Notes: a model not told the origin generated them from the letters alone. DNA of 64,000 nt from Arthrobacter sp. 135MFCol5.1 (GCF_000374865.1 NZ_KB895468.1:1-64000); one strand, 5' to 3'. Shown: positions 1-17,275, counted from the stretch's first letter. Program-made: numbers and translations.

Positions 1-245
1 AAAACAGACACAACCAAGCAGGTGGAAATAACACCACACCCGGCTGCACAAAATTTGAAACCAGCTGTAAAAACCAGACCACACCACGGGGTGGCGGATC
101 CAGTCAATTCAACCAATCCATAAAACAATTGGTATCAACAAACTTGGCACACTATTGAGTTCTCAAACAACAGACACATTCGAATATTCCCGGAAGAAAT
201 TCAGTAAACTGAATTATATATTCCGTATTTCTTCGCTGCGATGTT
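1..245 (-). promoter_or_regulatory. rRNA operon 5' leader with boxA-like antitermination site
   Basis: Read on the minus strand, 172-145 gives GTTGTTTGAGAACTCAATAG followed by TGTGCC. This is the boxA-type element that actinobacteria carry in front of 16S rRNA and in the 16S-23S spacer. The AT-rich sequence after it, down to position 1, resembles the Arthrobacter pre-16S leader as I remember it. The 16S gene itself should lie just left of the window and is not visible. No protein gene fits here. The identification is from memory of the element, not from an alignment. Confidence 0.7.
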
Positions 246-248
246 TCC

Positions 249-278
249 ATCTTATTTCATTCATATTCACTTTCGCAA
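249..278 (-). promoter_or_regulatory. candidate rRNA operon promoter
   Basis: On the minus strand a -35 TTGCGA (278-273) and a -10 TAAGAT (254-249) are separated by 18 bases, just upstream of the boxA leader. A second possible -10, TATAAT, lies at 218-213 without a clear -35. Several promoters per rrn operon are common. The stretch between this promoter and the tyrS stop (about 280-492) holds no gene I can support. Confidence 0.45.
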
Positions 279-492
279 ATCCGGTTATTTTTCCGGAATT
301 CACTCGGTGGAATGAATCCGCCCAGCAGAATGGGAAGCAATTTCTCCAGTTCCACGCTGTGCGCGGTAAGAATTGCTTCTCATCAGTTGGGGGTTGTCGC
401 CACTCAGCGGCGGCGACTCAGAAAACAATACACGCCCCCCGGCGGCCGTGCAAATCGGCTGCCGAGAGGCGTGCATCAAGCATCCGAAGGTG

Positions 493-1806
493 CTAGGGAA
501 CCAGCACCTCAACCGTGGCCAGGTTCTTCTTGCCCCTGCGCAGGAGCAAATACTGGCCATGCAGGAGTTCAGACTCGGAAATCACGGCCTCAGGATCCGA
601 GACTTTCTCGTTGTTGACGTAGGCGCCGCCCTCCCCCACGGTTCTCCGGGCAGCCGACTTGCTTTCGGAAAGTCCGGACGCAACCAGGAGGTCGACGATT
701 CCCATCCCGTCCACCTGCACCGTGGTGGTGGGAAGTTCGGAGGTTGCCGCCTGCAGGGTTGCCTTGTCCAGCGCGGCCAGGTCGCCGTTGCCAAAGAGCG
801 CCGCCGAGGCGGCAATGACCTTCTCGGTGGCGTCGACGCCATGCACCAGCGAGGTGACCTCGAAAGCCAACTTCCGCTGGCCTTCCCTGGCAAAGGGACG
901 CTCCGCCACCGAAACTGCGATCTCTTCGATCTCGGCCCGCGTCAGGAAGGTGAAGACCTTGAGCCGGTCCACGACGTCGGCATCGGACGTGTTGAGCCAG
1001 AACTGGTAGAACGCATACGGGCTGCACATGCCGGCATCGAGCCAAATGGCGTTGCCCTCGCTCTTGCCGAACTTGGTTCCATCGGAGTTGGTGATCAAGG
1101 GAGTGCCGAGGGCGTGTACGCTCTTGCCCTCCACCTTGCGGATCAGCTCCGTACCGCTGGTGAGGTTGCCCCACTGGTCGGAGCCGCCGGTCTGCAGTAC
1201 GCAGCCGTAGTCGCGGTAGAGCTGGAGGTAGTCCATGCCCTGCAGGATCTGGTAGCTGAATTCGGTGTAGCTGATGCCTTCATCGGAGTTCAGCCGGGAG
1301 GCCACAGCGTCCTTGCGCAGCATGGTGCCCACCCGGAAGTGCTTGCCCACTTCACGCAGGAAGTCGATGGCGCTCAACGGCGCCGTCCAGTCCAGGTTGT
1401 TCACGATCCTTGCAGCGTTGTCCCCTTCAAAGCTGAGGAAGCGGCTGACTTGGGCCTGGAGGTAGCCGACCCACTCCGCAACCGTGTCCTTGGTGTTCAA
1501 GGTGCGCTCCGCCGTCGGACGGGGATCGCCGATCATGCCGGTGGAACCGCCAACCAGCCCCAGCGGTTTATGCCCGGCCAGCTGGAGCCGCCGCATGACC
1601 AGCAGCTGGACCAGGTTGCCCAGGTGCAGGCTCGGCGCGGTGGGGTCGAAGCCGCAATAGTAGGTGACCGGCCCATTGGCGAGGAGCTTCTCCAGCTCTG
1701 CTTCGTCCGTGGAGACATGGACCAGCCCACGCCACTTCAGTTCCTGCCAAATGTTGGCGAAAGTGGGGTCGTTGCGCTGCGGTTCGAGGTTGTTCAGTTC
1801 AGGCAC
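493..1806 (-). CDS. tyrS: tyrosyl-tRNA synthetase
   Basis: Charges tRNA-Tyr with tyrosine in the cytoplasm (class I aminoacyl-tRNA synthetase). At 437 aa it has the usual bacterial length. The HIGH-type motif is HLGN at residues 61-64 and the KMSKS-type motif is KFGKS at 245-249. The Rossmann catalytic domain spans roughly residues 30-330, and a C-terminal S4-like RNA-binding domain starts near 370 (LLVASGLSESKSAARR). The start is GTG at 1806. Its 3' end faces the rRNA operon promoter, and both are read leftward. Identification is secure; the start is the less certain point. Confidence 0.96.
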   Translation of the reverse strand: MPELNNLEPQRNDPTFANIWQELKWRGLVHVSTDEAELEKLLANGPVTYYCGFDPTAPSLHLGNLVQLLVMRRLQLAGHKPLGLVGGSTGMIGDPRPTAERTLNTKDTVAEWVGYLQAQVSRFLSFEGDNAARIVNNLDWTAPLSAIDFLREVGKHFRVGTMLRKDAVASRLNSDEGISYTEFSYQILQGMDYLQLYRDYGCVLQTGGSDQWGNLTSGTELIRKVEGKSVHALGTPLITNSDGTKFGKSEGNAIWLDAGMCSPYAFYQFWLNTSDADVVDRLKVFTFLTRAEIEEIAVSVAERPFAREGQRKLAFEVTSLVHGVDATEKVIAASAALFGNGDLAALDKATLQAATSELPTTTVQVDGMGIVDLLVASGLSESKSAARRTVGEGGAYVNNEKVSDPEAVISESELLHGQYLLLRRGKKNLATVEVLVP

Positions 1807-1840
1807 GCTTCCTAAGTTAGCAGTAACGCCGGGACCCCGG

Positions 1841-4069
1841 TCAGCCGGCTATTCCGGCCGGTACAGGTTCTGCGGCAATCAACCGGAGCCGCTGCGTGGC
1901 GCGGGTCATGGCAACGTAGAGATCCCCCACCTTGCCGTGCTCGTGGTTGAGCATGACGGAAGGTTCCAGCACCACCACACCGTCGAACTCCAGTCCCTTC
2001 GCCTCGCGCGGGCTGATTACCACGATGTCCTGTTCGTAGCTTCCCGCGCCGGTACCGATCCGCCGGCCGTAGGCCGCACGCAGGGCGGAAGTTGCCTGGG
2101 GCAGGAGGTCACCGTCGGCGATGACGGCGAGCAGGCCGCCGTCGAGCGCTCCCAACTCCTCCGGAAGGACCTCGAGAAGCCGGTCCACCACGCCGCCGGC
2201 AGCAACCTCATCGATGATGGGTGACCAGCGTCCTTCACGTACGGCCTTGGGAGCGGACACCACCAGGCCGGCGGCGTTGGCCATTCTGACCGCGGCCTCG
2301 GCGATCTGGGACGGCGTACGGTAATTGACCGTCAACTCTTCCAGCTGCCACCGGTCACCGAACATCGGGGCCAGTGCGCCCTGCCAGGAGTTGGCACCGG
2401 CCACGGAACTGGTCTGGGCGATGTCCCCCACGATGGTGAAGGACTTCAGCGGGCAGCGCCGGACCAGCAGCCGCCACTGCATGGGCGAGAGTTCCTGCGC
2501 CTCGTCCACCACGATGTGCCCGAATGCCCAGGTCCGGTCACTCGTGGCACGCTCGGCAGCGGTCTGCCGGGCGCCCTGCTCCTGGTTCTGTTCAGCAAGC
2601 TCCTCAGCGGACATCAGCGGGTCCACGCCGGCGGCCTGCATGTTGACCAGGGTCTGTTTTGCGTTGGCAAGGTCCCGGGCCCGGTCGTGCTCCTGCTGGG
2701 CCAGACCGCGCCCGGCGGCCGGGTCCAGCTCGCCCAGCAGCTCGGCGGCCTCATCCAGCAGCGGCACGTCCGGCTCGGTCCACGGAGCGTCGGCGGGGCG
2801 CAGCAGCAGCGCCCGCTCCTCCGGTGTCATGTTGGGGGTGCAGAATTCCAGGATTTCCGGCTTGCTGAAGAGGTCCGAGATCAGCTTTTCCGGAGTCATC
2901 GGCATCCAGCACAAGTTCAGCGCAATCCGCACGTCCCGGGCAGTGCGCACATCCTCGGCCAGGTACGAGCGGTCCGCATTGTTCCCGATGCTCCCGGCCT
3001 CAACGAGTTCGGTCATCTGCTCGGTCAGCTCGCGCAGCAGGATCTTGACGAACGTCACCCGGGCCTCGTTGTACGGCTTCCCGGTGGCGCGTGCACGTTC
3101 CCGGGCACGACGGACCTGCCGGGGCGTCAAGGTCAGCTTGCGCCCGTCCACCTCGAGGATCCGGTTCCGGGCGGGGACACGCATCCGGTTGGACACGGCG
3201 TTGGCCACGATGGCGGCCATGTCCAGGCGCCCCTTGATGGCCGCCACGTCGGCGTTGGTTTCGGGCACGGCGTGGATGCCCGGCATCAAGCGGCCAACGC
3301 TGGCCATGACAACCCCCGTCTCGCCGAGCGAGGGCAGCACCCGTTCGATGTATTTCATGAACGACGACGACGGCCCCACCAGCAGGACGCCGGCGCTTTT
3401 GAGCCGGTCACGATGGGTGTAGAGCAGGTAGGCGGCGCGGTGCAGCGCCACGGCGGTCTTGCCCGTGCCGGGGCCGCCCTGGACCACCACGGCACCGGAG
3501 ATCGAGGACCGGATGATGCGGTCCTGCTCGGACTGGATGGTGCTGACGATGTCCGACATCCGGCCGGTCCGCTTGGAGTTCAGGGCGGCAAGCAGGGCCC
3601 CTTCGCCCTGGAGCGATTCGGCGTCCGTCAGCATGCCTGCGTCAAGGACGTCGTCCTCGATGGCTTTGACGTCGCGGCCCTGCAGGATCAGGTGCCGGCG
3701 GCGCCGCACACCCTGCCGGTCGAAGGCGGTGGCCTGGTAGAAGTGGCCGGCCTCGGGTGCCCGCCAGTCCACCATCAACCGCTGCAGGTCCTCGGTGGTC
3801 AGCCCGATGCGCCCGATGTACTGGGCCTCGCCGGAATCCAGGTCCAGCCGGCCGAACACCAGCCGGTCATCCACGGCGTCCAGCTGGGCCAGGCGGTCCT
3901 CATACAGTGCGGCGAACGCATCACGTTCGGAAACGTTCTGCATGGTGCCCACGGCTCCGGCACGGCGGACCTGCGCCAGTTGGCGGCGCTTTTCCTCACG
4001 GAGCTCCTCCAGCCGGGCATACAGGCCGGCAACATAGTCCCGTTCGTGGGCCAATTCGGCGTCGAGCAT
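1841..4069 (-). CDS. HelD/HelR-type RNA polymerase-recycling ATPase (UvrD-like superfamily 1)
   Basis: A 742-aa SF1 helicase-like ATPase. The N-terminus (about residues 1-45) is charged and likely a coiled coil, as in HelD proteins that reach into the RNA polymerase channels. Walker A is GGPGTGKT near residue 199. Walker B is VVDEAQE near 530, followed by the GDIAQ motif. HelD proteins remove stalled RNA polymerase from DNA, and actinobacterial HelR variants protect against rifampicin. ATG at 4069 is preferred over the adjacent in-frame TTG because GGGGA lies 6 bases upstream of it. It stands alone in its orientation after tyrS. A DNA-repair helicase is the alternative, but the N-terminus favours HelD. 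Confidence 0.85.
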   Translation of the reverse strand: MLDAELAHERDYVAGLYARLEELREEKRRQLAQVRRAGAVGTMQNVSERDAFAALYEDRLAQLDAVDDRLVFGRLDLDSGEAQYIGRIGLTTEDLQRLMVDWRAPEAGHFYQATAFDRQGVRRRRHLILQGRDVKAIEDDVLDAGMLTDAESLQGEGALLAALNSKRTGRMSDIVSTIQSEQDRIIRSSISGAVVVQGGPGTGKTAVALHRAAYLLYTHRDRLKSAGVLLVGPSSSFMKYIERVLPSLGETGVVMASVGRLMPGIHAVPETNADVAAIKGRLDMAAIVANAVSNRMRVPARNRILEVDGRKLTLTPRQVRRARERARATGKPYNEARVTFVKILLRELTEQMTELVEAGSIGNNADRSYLAEDVRTARDVRIALNLCWMPMTPEKLISDLFSKPEILEFCTPNMTPEERALLLRPADAPWTEPDVPLLDEAAELLGELDPAAGRGLAQQEHDRARDLANAKQTLVNMQAAGVDPLMSAEELAEQNQEQGARQTAAERATSDRTWAFGHIVVDEAQELSPMQWRLLVRRCPLKSFTIVGDIAQTSSVAGANSWQGALAPMFGDRWQLEELTVNYRTPSQIAEAAVRMANAAGLVVSAPKAVREGRWSPIIDEVAAGGVVDRLLEVLPEELGALDGGLLAVIADGDLLPQATSALRAAYGRRIGTGAGSYEQDIVVISPREAKGLEFDGVVVLEPSVMLNHEHGKVGDLYVAMTRATQRLRLIAAEPVPAGIAG

Positions 4070-4120
4070 CAACGTTCCCCTATCGCGAAAGACAGACCGT
4101 CCATTCTACAACCATTTCGA

Positions 4121-4813
4121 TTAACGCAGGCGAAACGTGCCGGCCCCGGGCGGCCCACCGGCCGCGGGCCTCCGGGTCCGCGGTTTGGCTGCCTTGTATT
4201 TGGAAACCGTGGGGTCGCCGGTGAGCCAGAACCGCCAGGCGTAGCGGTCCGATCCCCCGGCCCCGGCCACGCCCACCCGCGGACCGGAGCTGACGGGACC
4301 GGCCGGTCCGGAGGGAAGCTCCAGCCCGAACGGCGGTGCCAGCGCATCCCGGCCGCTGTCCGCCGTCGTCATGCCCAGCGCCTTGGCCAGGCGGGCCGGG
4401 CCGCTGGCGAGGTCGGCGGGGGTCTTCGACGTCGGACGCCGGCGTTGCGCCACGTCCAGCCCGCCGACGATTTCCCCGGCCCGCAGCAGCAGGGCGGAAG
4501 CCACCCCGTCGGGTCCGCACACGATGTTGGTGCAGTGATGCATGCCGTAGGTGAAGTAGACGTAGAGGTGCCCGGCGGGACCGAACATCGGCGCGTTGCG
4601 GGGCGTCGGGCCGCGATAGGTGTGCGAGCCGGGATCTGGATGCAGGGAGTCCTCCGGCCCAAGGTAGGCCTCCACCTCGGTCAACCGCACGGACACGGTG
4701 CCGTCCCGGGACTCGTGGGTCAGCACGGCGCCAAGCAGCAGCGGCGCGAGTTCCCGGGCGTCCCCGGACAGGAAATCCCGGAGCGGCCCGGTGGTTGAAG
4801 GGCTCTCATCCAT
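4121..4813 (-). CDS. DNA-3-methyladenine glycosylase, MPG/AAG family
   Basis: Removes alkylated purines (3-methyladenine, hypoxanthine and others) in base excision repair. The 230-aa product has the family marks: [14 protein letters not shown] with the catalytic Glu, the substrate-pocket segment [11 protein letters not shown], and LLRAGE. A longer reading frame extends upstream, but the family normally starts close to the LLGAVL segment, so ATG at 4813 is chosen. On its strand TACAGT lies 6 bases before this ATG and could be a -10 giving a leaderless mRNA. It is divergent from the Ada-AlkA gene, forming a two-way alkylation-repair locus. Confidence 0.92.
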   Translation of the reverse strand: MDESPSTTGPLRDFLSGDARELAPLLLGAVLTHESRDGTVSVRLTEVEAYLGPEDSLHPDPGSHTYRGPTPRNAPMFGPAGHLYVYFTYGMHHCTNIVCGPDGVASALLLRAGEIVGGLDVAQRRRPTSKTPADLASGPARLAKALGMTTADSGRDALAPPFGLELPSGPAGPVSSGPRVGVAGAGGSDRYAWRFWLTGDPTVSKYKAAKPRTRRPAAGGPPGAGTFRLR

Positions 4814-4930
4814 TGCTCGACTGTACCCAGAAATCCGCTGTTCCCACGGGAACAACGGGCATCCGGCACCAACCACGGCCATGTCCGATTTCCGCTAGTA
4901 GCAGAGGTGCGGGGCTGGCAGGATGGAGGC

Positions 4931-6406
4931 ATGGACTTCTGGCAGCGCTACCGGGCAATCGATGCCCGCGACCCCCGGTTCGATGGCCAGTTCTTCACAG
5001 CGGTCCGCACCACCGGGATCTATTGCCGTCCCTCGTGCCCGGCCCGGACGCCAAAGGCATCGAACGTGACGTTCTACGAGACGTCCGCGGCCGCGCACGA
5101 GGCAGGGTACCGGGCCTGCAAACGTTGCCTGCCGGAGGCTGTCCCGGGGACACCGGCATGGAACGTGCGCCAAGACGTTGCCGGCCGGGCGATGCGCCTG
5201 ATCAACGATGGCGTCATCAACCGGGACGGCGTGGCGGGTCTTGCTGCCCGGCTGGGCTACTCCGCCCGGCAGCTCAACCGCATCCTCGGCCAGGAACTGG
5301 GTGCCGGTCCTCTGTCGCTGGCCCGGGCGGCGAGGGCACAGACGGCGCGCACCCTGTTGGTGTCCACGTCCATGAAGTTTGCGGATGTGGCCTTCGCAGC
5401 CGGTTTCAGCAGCATCCGGCAGTTCAACGACACCATTGCCGAAGTCTTCGATTTGACCCCCACGGCACTGCGGCGGACCACCCGGCATCCGGCAGCCGCC
5501 GGGGGCGCCACCGCCCTGACCCTGAGCCTGCCCTACCGGGCGCCCTTCGATACCGGTATTTTCTCCTTCCTGGCCGTGCGTGCGATTCCGGGAATCGAGG
5601 AGGGCACGCCCACCTCCTATGCCCGGACCCTCCGCCTCCCGCACGGCGACGCCCGGTTCCGGGTGGAGTACGACGACGCCGCGCGGGGGCGGCCGCTGAC
5701 CCTCACCGTCGGCGCGGTGGACCTGCGCGACCTGCCGGCGCTGCTGAGCCGCGTGAGGCGGCTGTTCGATCTCGACGCGGACCCGGAAGCGATCGACAGC
5801 ACCCTTGCTGCGGACCCCCGGCTGGCGGACTCCGTTTCAGCCGCCCCCGGGATGAGGCTGCCCGGGGCGCTGGACCCGCAGGAACTGTTGGTGCGGGCCA
5901 TGGTGGGGCAGCAGATCACGGTGGCGGCCGCCCGGACCGCACTCACGCAACTGGCCGCCGCCGGCAGCCCCGCCAGCGACCCCGGCGGGGGCCTGGAACG
6001 GCTGTTTCCGACGCCGGCGCAGATCGCCGCAGCGGGGCATGTGCTGCGCGGACCCCGGCGAAGGATCGAATCGCTGCTGAACGCGGCGGATGCGATGGCC
6101 GGCGGGCGGCTCGAATTCGGGTACGGCGACGATGTGCCAAGCCTCACCGGGGCCCTGCTTCCCCTGCCGGGGGTGGGACCATGGACGGTGGGATACGTGG
6201 CAATGCGCGTCCTGGGGGCCCCGGACATCTTCCTCGCCAACGACGCCGCCGTCCGGAACGGCATCCGCGCCCTCGGCACCGGAGGCCACACCCTCACACC
6301 GGACTTCCGGGAAACCAGCCCCTGGCGTTCCTACGCCACCATGCACTTGTGGCGCGCCGCGGCACGGCCCGCCACTCCATCCACCCCCGCGAAAGGGATG
6401 CCATGA
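4931..6406 (+). CDS. Ada (N-terminal)-AlkA fusion: methyl-responsive regulator / 3-methyladenine DNA glycosylase II
   Basis: A 491-aa fusion. Residues 1-75 are an Ada metal-binding domain with the four-cysteine set (YCRPSC and ACKRC) that takes methyl groups from DNA phosphotriesters. About residues 80-185 are an AraC-type helix-turn-helix region. The rest is AlkA-like, with an N-terminal AlkA fold and a helix-hairpin-helix segment [15 protein letters not shown] followed by LAND, where the Asp aligns with the AlkA catalytic residue. It should both sense methylation and excise damaged bases. GGATGGAGGC precedes ATG 4931. The stop overlaps the start of ogt (ATGA), so the two are translationally coupled. 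Confidence 0.93.
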   Translation: MDFWQRYRAIDARDPRFDGQFFTAVRTTGIYCRPSCPARTPKASNVTFYETSAAAHEAGYRACKRCLPEAVPGTPAWNVRQDVAGRAMRLINDGVINRDGVAGLAARLGYSARQLNRILGQELGAGPLSLARAARAQTARTLLVSTSMKFADVAFAAGFSSIRQFNDTIAEVFDLTPTALRRTTRHPAAAGGATALTLSLPYRAPFDTGIFSFLAVRAIPGIEEGTPTSYARTLRLPHGDARFRVEYDDAARGRPLTLTVGAVDLRDLPALLSRVRRLFDLDADPEAIDSTLAADPRLADSVSAAPGMRLPGALDPQELLVRAMVGQQITVAAARTALTQLAAAGSPASDPGGGLERLFPTPAQIAAAGHVLRGPRRRIESLLNAADAMAGGRLEFGYGDDVPSLTGALLPLPGVGPWTVGYVAMRVLGAPDIFLANDAAVRNGIRALGTGGHTLTPDFRETSPWRSYATMHLWRAAARPATPSTPAKGMP

Positions 6407-6897
6407 AAGCCCAACTGCTCAAGCTGTCCACCCCGGACGGCCCGTTCACCATCCTCGCCAGGGACGGCATGGTCCTGGCCTCGGGCTGGACGGCCGGCCT
6501 GCCGGAATTGATCGGGCAGGTCCACCCCGCGCTGCGTCCCGAGGACGTGGAGGAGGTGGCCGGCCTGGCGGGAATCTCGTCCGCCGTCGAGGCCTTCTAC
6601 GACGGCGACCCGGCGCCCGCCATGGCCGTCCCGGTCCTGCAGCGGTCCGGGCCGTTCCGCGCGCACGCCTGGGATGTGCTGCGGGAGGTCAAACCGGGTT
6701 TCCCGGTGACGTACAGCGAGTACGCGGCCCTGGCAGGGAACCCCAAGGCAGTGCGGGCGGCGGCCAGTGCGTGCGCCTTCAACGCGGCGGCCCTTTTTGT
6801 CCCATGCCACCGGGTGATCCGGACTGACGGCTCTTTGGGCGGGTTCCGCTGGGGCCTGCGTATCAAGGAGAGCCTGCTGGCCCGCGAGGCCGCGTAG
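6403..6897 (+). CDS. ogt: methylated-DNA--protein-cysteine methyltransferase
   Basis: Repairs O6-methylguanine by suicide transfer of the methyl group to its own cysteine. The 164-aa product has the active-site motif PCHRVI and the downstream GFRWG segment, and is of normal Ogt length. Its start ATG at 6403 overlaps the Ada-AlkA stop by 4 bases, so both are probably induced together by alkylation. It lacks the Ada N-terminal domain, which sits in the preceding gene; the two genes together divide up the functions of a classical Ada plus AlkA. Confidence 0.95.
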   Translation: MKAQLLKLSTPDGPFTILARDGMVLASGWTAGLPELIGQVHPALRPEDVEEVAGLAGISSAVEAFYDGDPAPAMAVPVLQRSGPFRAHAWDVLREVKPGFPVTYSEYAALAGNPKAVRAAASACAFNAAALFVPCHRVIRTDGSLGGFRWGLRIKESLLAREAA

Positions 6898-6899
6898 GG

Positions 6900-7637
6900 C
6901 TACTTGGGGTCCGGCATCGCCGAAGGCCAGGGCAGCAGCTCCGGGAGGTCCGTGCCGTCGCCGGCGGCGGTGGCGCGCAGGCTGTCCAGCGATGGCTGCC
7001 TGCCGGCGAGCCACGCGGCGATGTCAGTGACCATGCCGCTGACGACGACGGTGCTGCCGCCGGCGCCGAGTCCCATCGGCGGCAGGGCAACGGGCTGCAG
7101 GACCAGCCGGGTTCCCGTGGGAACCCGGGCGGCCAGGAAGTCGAAAAGGTGCGAGCAGAAGGCGCCGTTCCAGGTTTCGGGGCCCGTGCCGGCATCCAGG
7201 TCCGAGGTGTGGATGACAAGTTCGCGCCACAGCGCCAGGCCTGCGTCGTAGATGACTCCGTCGCGGAAGGCGATGGGCGTCTGCCACTCAGGACCGGTCA
7301 GAGCATCGAAGGCGGCCAGCGCACGGTGGAGGGCTGCGGTGATGTCGGCGCGGTGCTGGCCGAGGCTGTGCCCCGCTGCAAGATCGATGGCACGGTTGCG
7401 TCCCTCCACGCCGCCGTCGTAGAGCGCCACCTTTTCGCCGCGGCGGCCGTGCTCCACCTGCCGGGCGAGGGCGTCGCAGATGCCGGCGATGTGGGCCAGC
7501 AGGTGGCCGCGGCTCCAGCCGGGAAGCGTTGACGGCGCCTTTTCGCCGCCGTCGGGAAGGCGGTCCAGGGCGGCGGCAAGCGCCTCGGCGGCCTTGTGCA
7601 CTTCGGCCTGGAGCGCCGCAGGGGAAGGTGAGGTCAT
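6900..7637 (-). CDS. maleylpyruvate isomerase family mycothiol-dependent enzyme
   Basis: A 245-aa DinB/MDMPI-fold protein. The N-terminal part carries LPGWSRGHLLAHIAGI near residues 38-54, typical of the mycothiol-dependent maleylpyruvate isomerase N-terminal domain, where a His contributes to the metal site. A second conserved patch, LWRELVIHTSDLDAG, lies near 135-150. Members use mycothiol as a cofactor thiol, but most are annotated only to family, and the true substrate here is unknown. It is convergent with ogt, with 2 bases between the stops. It supports a mycothiol-producing actinobacterial host. Confidence 0.8.
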   Translation of the reverse strand: MTSPSPAALQAEVHKAAEALAAALDRLPDGGEKAPSTLPGWSRGHLLAHIAGICDALARQVEHGRRGEKVALYDGGVEGRNRAIDLAAGHSLGQHRADITAALHRALAAFDALTGPEWQTPIAFRDGVIYDAGLALWRELVIHTSDLDAGTGPETWNGAFCSHLFDFLAARVPTGTRLVLQPVALPPMGLGAGGSTVVVSGMVTDIAAWLAGRQPSLDSLRATAAGDGTDLPELLPWPSAMPDPK

Positions 7638-7673
7638 GCGGTCAGCCTAGCGGAGCGCCCGGCGCGGCGGCGG

Positions 7674-8222
7674 CTATTCCAGCGGTGTTCCGTCCGGTCC
7701 AACGCGGTGCCGGACGTGCCGGCCGTCGGCGGCTGCCTGCCAGAACTCAATCTCGCGAGGCTGGAGTGCATAGAGCTGCCAGTTCGGGTTTTCGGTGCCG
7801 TCTGCGCGGGGCCGTTCGTGCCAGTCGAGGCTGGAGGCTTCGGCGGAGAGACCGGTCACCGTCCCGGCGAGCCGGACCTGGCGGCCCAGGCGTGGCCAGT
7901 AAAAGTTCATCGCAGCCCTCGGCTCCGCCGTGAGTTCCCTGCCCTTGCGGGAGGTGCGGGACGTGGCGAAGTGCCAGCCGTCGTCGTCGATGTTCTTCAG
8001 GATCAGCATCCGGGAGGAAGGCTGCGGGCCACCGCCGGACGCGGCATCCACCGTGGCGAGGCTGAACGCGTGCGGCTGTTGCTCCCCCGCGTCCAAGGCC
8101 TCGTCCAGCCATTGTTTGAAGAGCAAAGCCGGATCCCGCGGGGCACTGCCGGGATGGAAGGCGGGCAGGTCGGCCGGGAAATCGGGCAGCGTGCGAAGGA
8201 ACTTCCGGAACGTTTCGCTCAT
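7674..8222 (-). CDS. pyridoxamine 5'-phosphate oxidase family flavoprotein
   Basis: A 182-aa split-barrel FMN protein. RMLILKNIDDDGWHFATS and the R-x-V-R-L-x-G strand (GRQVRLAGTV) resemble PdxH, and the C-terminus EIEFWQ with a downstream HxR resembles the PdxH dimerisation/PLP segment. It may oxidise pyridoxamine or pyridoxine phosphate to PLP. Divergent PdxH-like proteins of actinobacteria often have unproven substrates, so I name only the family. It lies 36 bases upstream of the mycothiol-dependent enzyme on the same strand, possibly in one transcript. Confidence 0.8.
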   Translation of the reverse strand: MSETFRKFLRTLPDFPADLPAFHPGSAPRDPALLFKQWLDEALDAGEQQPHAFSLATVDAASGGGPQPSSRMLILKNIDDDGWHFATSRTSRKGRELTAEPRAAMNFYWPRLGRQVRLAGTVTGLSAEASSLDWHERPRADGTENPNWQLYALQPREIEFWQAAADGRHVRHRVGPDGTPLE

Positions 8223-8280
8223 GGACCCAGCCTAGCCACATGCGGGTTTCAGCACGCCCAACCACCCACACCTACCCCCG

Positions 8281-8382
8281 ACGCCCGCTCAGGTATTGCA
8301 GTGGAACTACCAACGCCCGCTCACTTCCGTAAAGAAAGTGAGCGGGCGTTGACGCAAAACCTGCAGGAAGTGAGCGGGCGTT
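8281..8382. repeat. palindromic intergenic repeat around AACGCCCGCTCACTT
   Basis: AACGCCCGCTCACTT at 8312-8326 is followed after 9 bases by its exact inverse complement at 8336-8350. A second inverse copy occurs at 8368-8382, ending against the argH stop codon. A shortened direct copy, ACGCCCGCTCA, is at 8281-8291. The perfect 15-bp arms could fold into a strong hairpin and end transcription of the arginine operon, although no T-run follows. Copy number elsewhere in the genome is unknown. Confidence 0.75.
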
Positions 8383-11078
<2,696 letters not shown>

Positions 11079-11123
11079 TTTAAATGCTCCTTGTTGGGGT
11101 TGGTTGATGTTCTGACGTCAAGC

Positions 11124-13919
<2,796 letters not shown>

Positions 13920-13923
<4 letters not shown>

Positions 13924-14879
13924 GCGTTGTTCTCCTCGTCCGGGACCACCTGGGTGCCGATGCCCGCCGTCGTAAATGTTTCAAGAAGCATGGAGTGGGG
14001 CAGGCGCCCGTCCACGATGTGCGCGCGCTCCACGCCCTCGTCGATGGCCTTCAGGCACGCGGCCATCTTGGGGATCATGCCCGATTCGAGCCGGGGCAGC
14101 ATCTTCCGCAGCTCGGAGGCCGTCAGCGATGAAATCAGGGAGGACTTGTCCGGCCAGTTGGCATACAGGCCTTCGACGTCGGTCAGGATGACCAGCTTGG
14201 AGGCGCCCAGTGCCGAGGCGACGGCGGCAGCCGCGGTGTCCGCGTTGACGTTCAGGACCTGGCCGGTGGGCTGGAAACGCCCGGCACCTGCCACGTTCTC
14301 CCCGCCGTCGACAATCTCCGGGGCGACGGTGGAGATCACCGGGATGCGGCCGGCGGCCAGGATGTCCACGATGCCCGCGGGGTCGACGCCGACCACCTCG
14401 CCCACGAGCCCGAGGTCGATGTCTTCGCCGTCCACCACGGTGCCGGTGCGGACGGCGCGCAGCAGCCCGCCGTCTTCGCCGGACATGCCGACGGCGTAGG
14501 GCCCGTGGGAGTTGATCAGGCCCACCAGTTCGCGCCCCACCTGGCCGGTGAGGACCATGCGGACCACGTCCATGGCTTCCGGGGTGGTGACGCGCAGGCC
14601 GCCTTTGAACTCGGATTCGATGCCCAGCCGGCCCAGCATGGAGTTGATCTGGGGGCCGCCGCCGTGGACCACCACCGGGTGGATACCCACGTGGTGCAGG
14701 AAGACGATGTCCTCGGCGAAGGCCCGGCGGAGTTCGTCGTTGACCATGGCGTTGCCGCCGTACTTGATCACCATGGTGGTGCCTGCGAACCGCTGGATCC
14801 AGGGCAGCGCCTCGATCAGGGTGGCGGCCTTGTCCTGGGCAGCGGACATGCTGGTGGTTTCACGCGTCTGGGTGTTCAT
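13920..14879 (-). CDS. argB: acetylglutamate kinase
   Basis: Phosphorylates N-acetylglutamate, usually the arginine-inhibited control step. The 319-aa product has the amino-acid kinase fold: [11 protein letters not shown] near the N-terminus (K-x-G-G phosphate loop), [10 protein letters not shown], and [11 protein letters not shown] near the C-terminus. The start [15 protein letters not shown] gives two possible initiators; a second Met at residue 11 could also serve. It follows argJ with a 42-base gap, the only clear spacing within the first half of the operon. Confidence 0.96.
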
Positions 14880-14921
14880 GCTGTCACTTTCCGCAGCGGT
14901 TCCTGCCGGGAGCAGGAGCTC

Positions 14922-17165
<2,244 letters not shown>

Positions 17166-17275
17166 GCGCAATCCGGGGACGGTTGTTCCGCATCCGTGTC
17201 CGTCCGGCACAGGGTGTCCCTAGGATGGACTTCGGCAGCCGGGCCGGAAATACCGGAACCCGGGAAAGGAGCGCC

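Noticed and set aside
171-200. TTCGAAT near 180-187 as an SOS box
   Set aside because: Only one half-site (TTCGAA) is present, and it lies within the rRNA leader region.
373-1815. Long plus-strand open frame of 480 codons opposite tyrS
   Set aside because: Composition is that of the reverse frame of a GC-rich gene; no motifs or RBS, and tyrS is certain on the other strand. The same holds for long frames opposite the HelD gene (2516-4798), argH/argG, pheT and ftsK.
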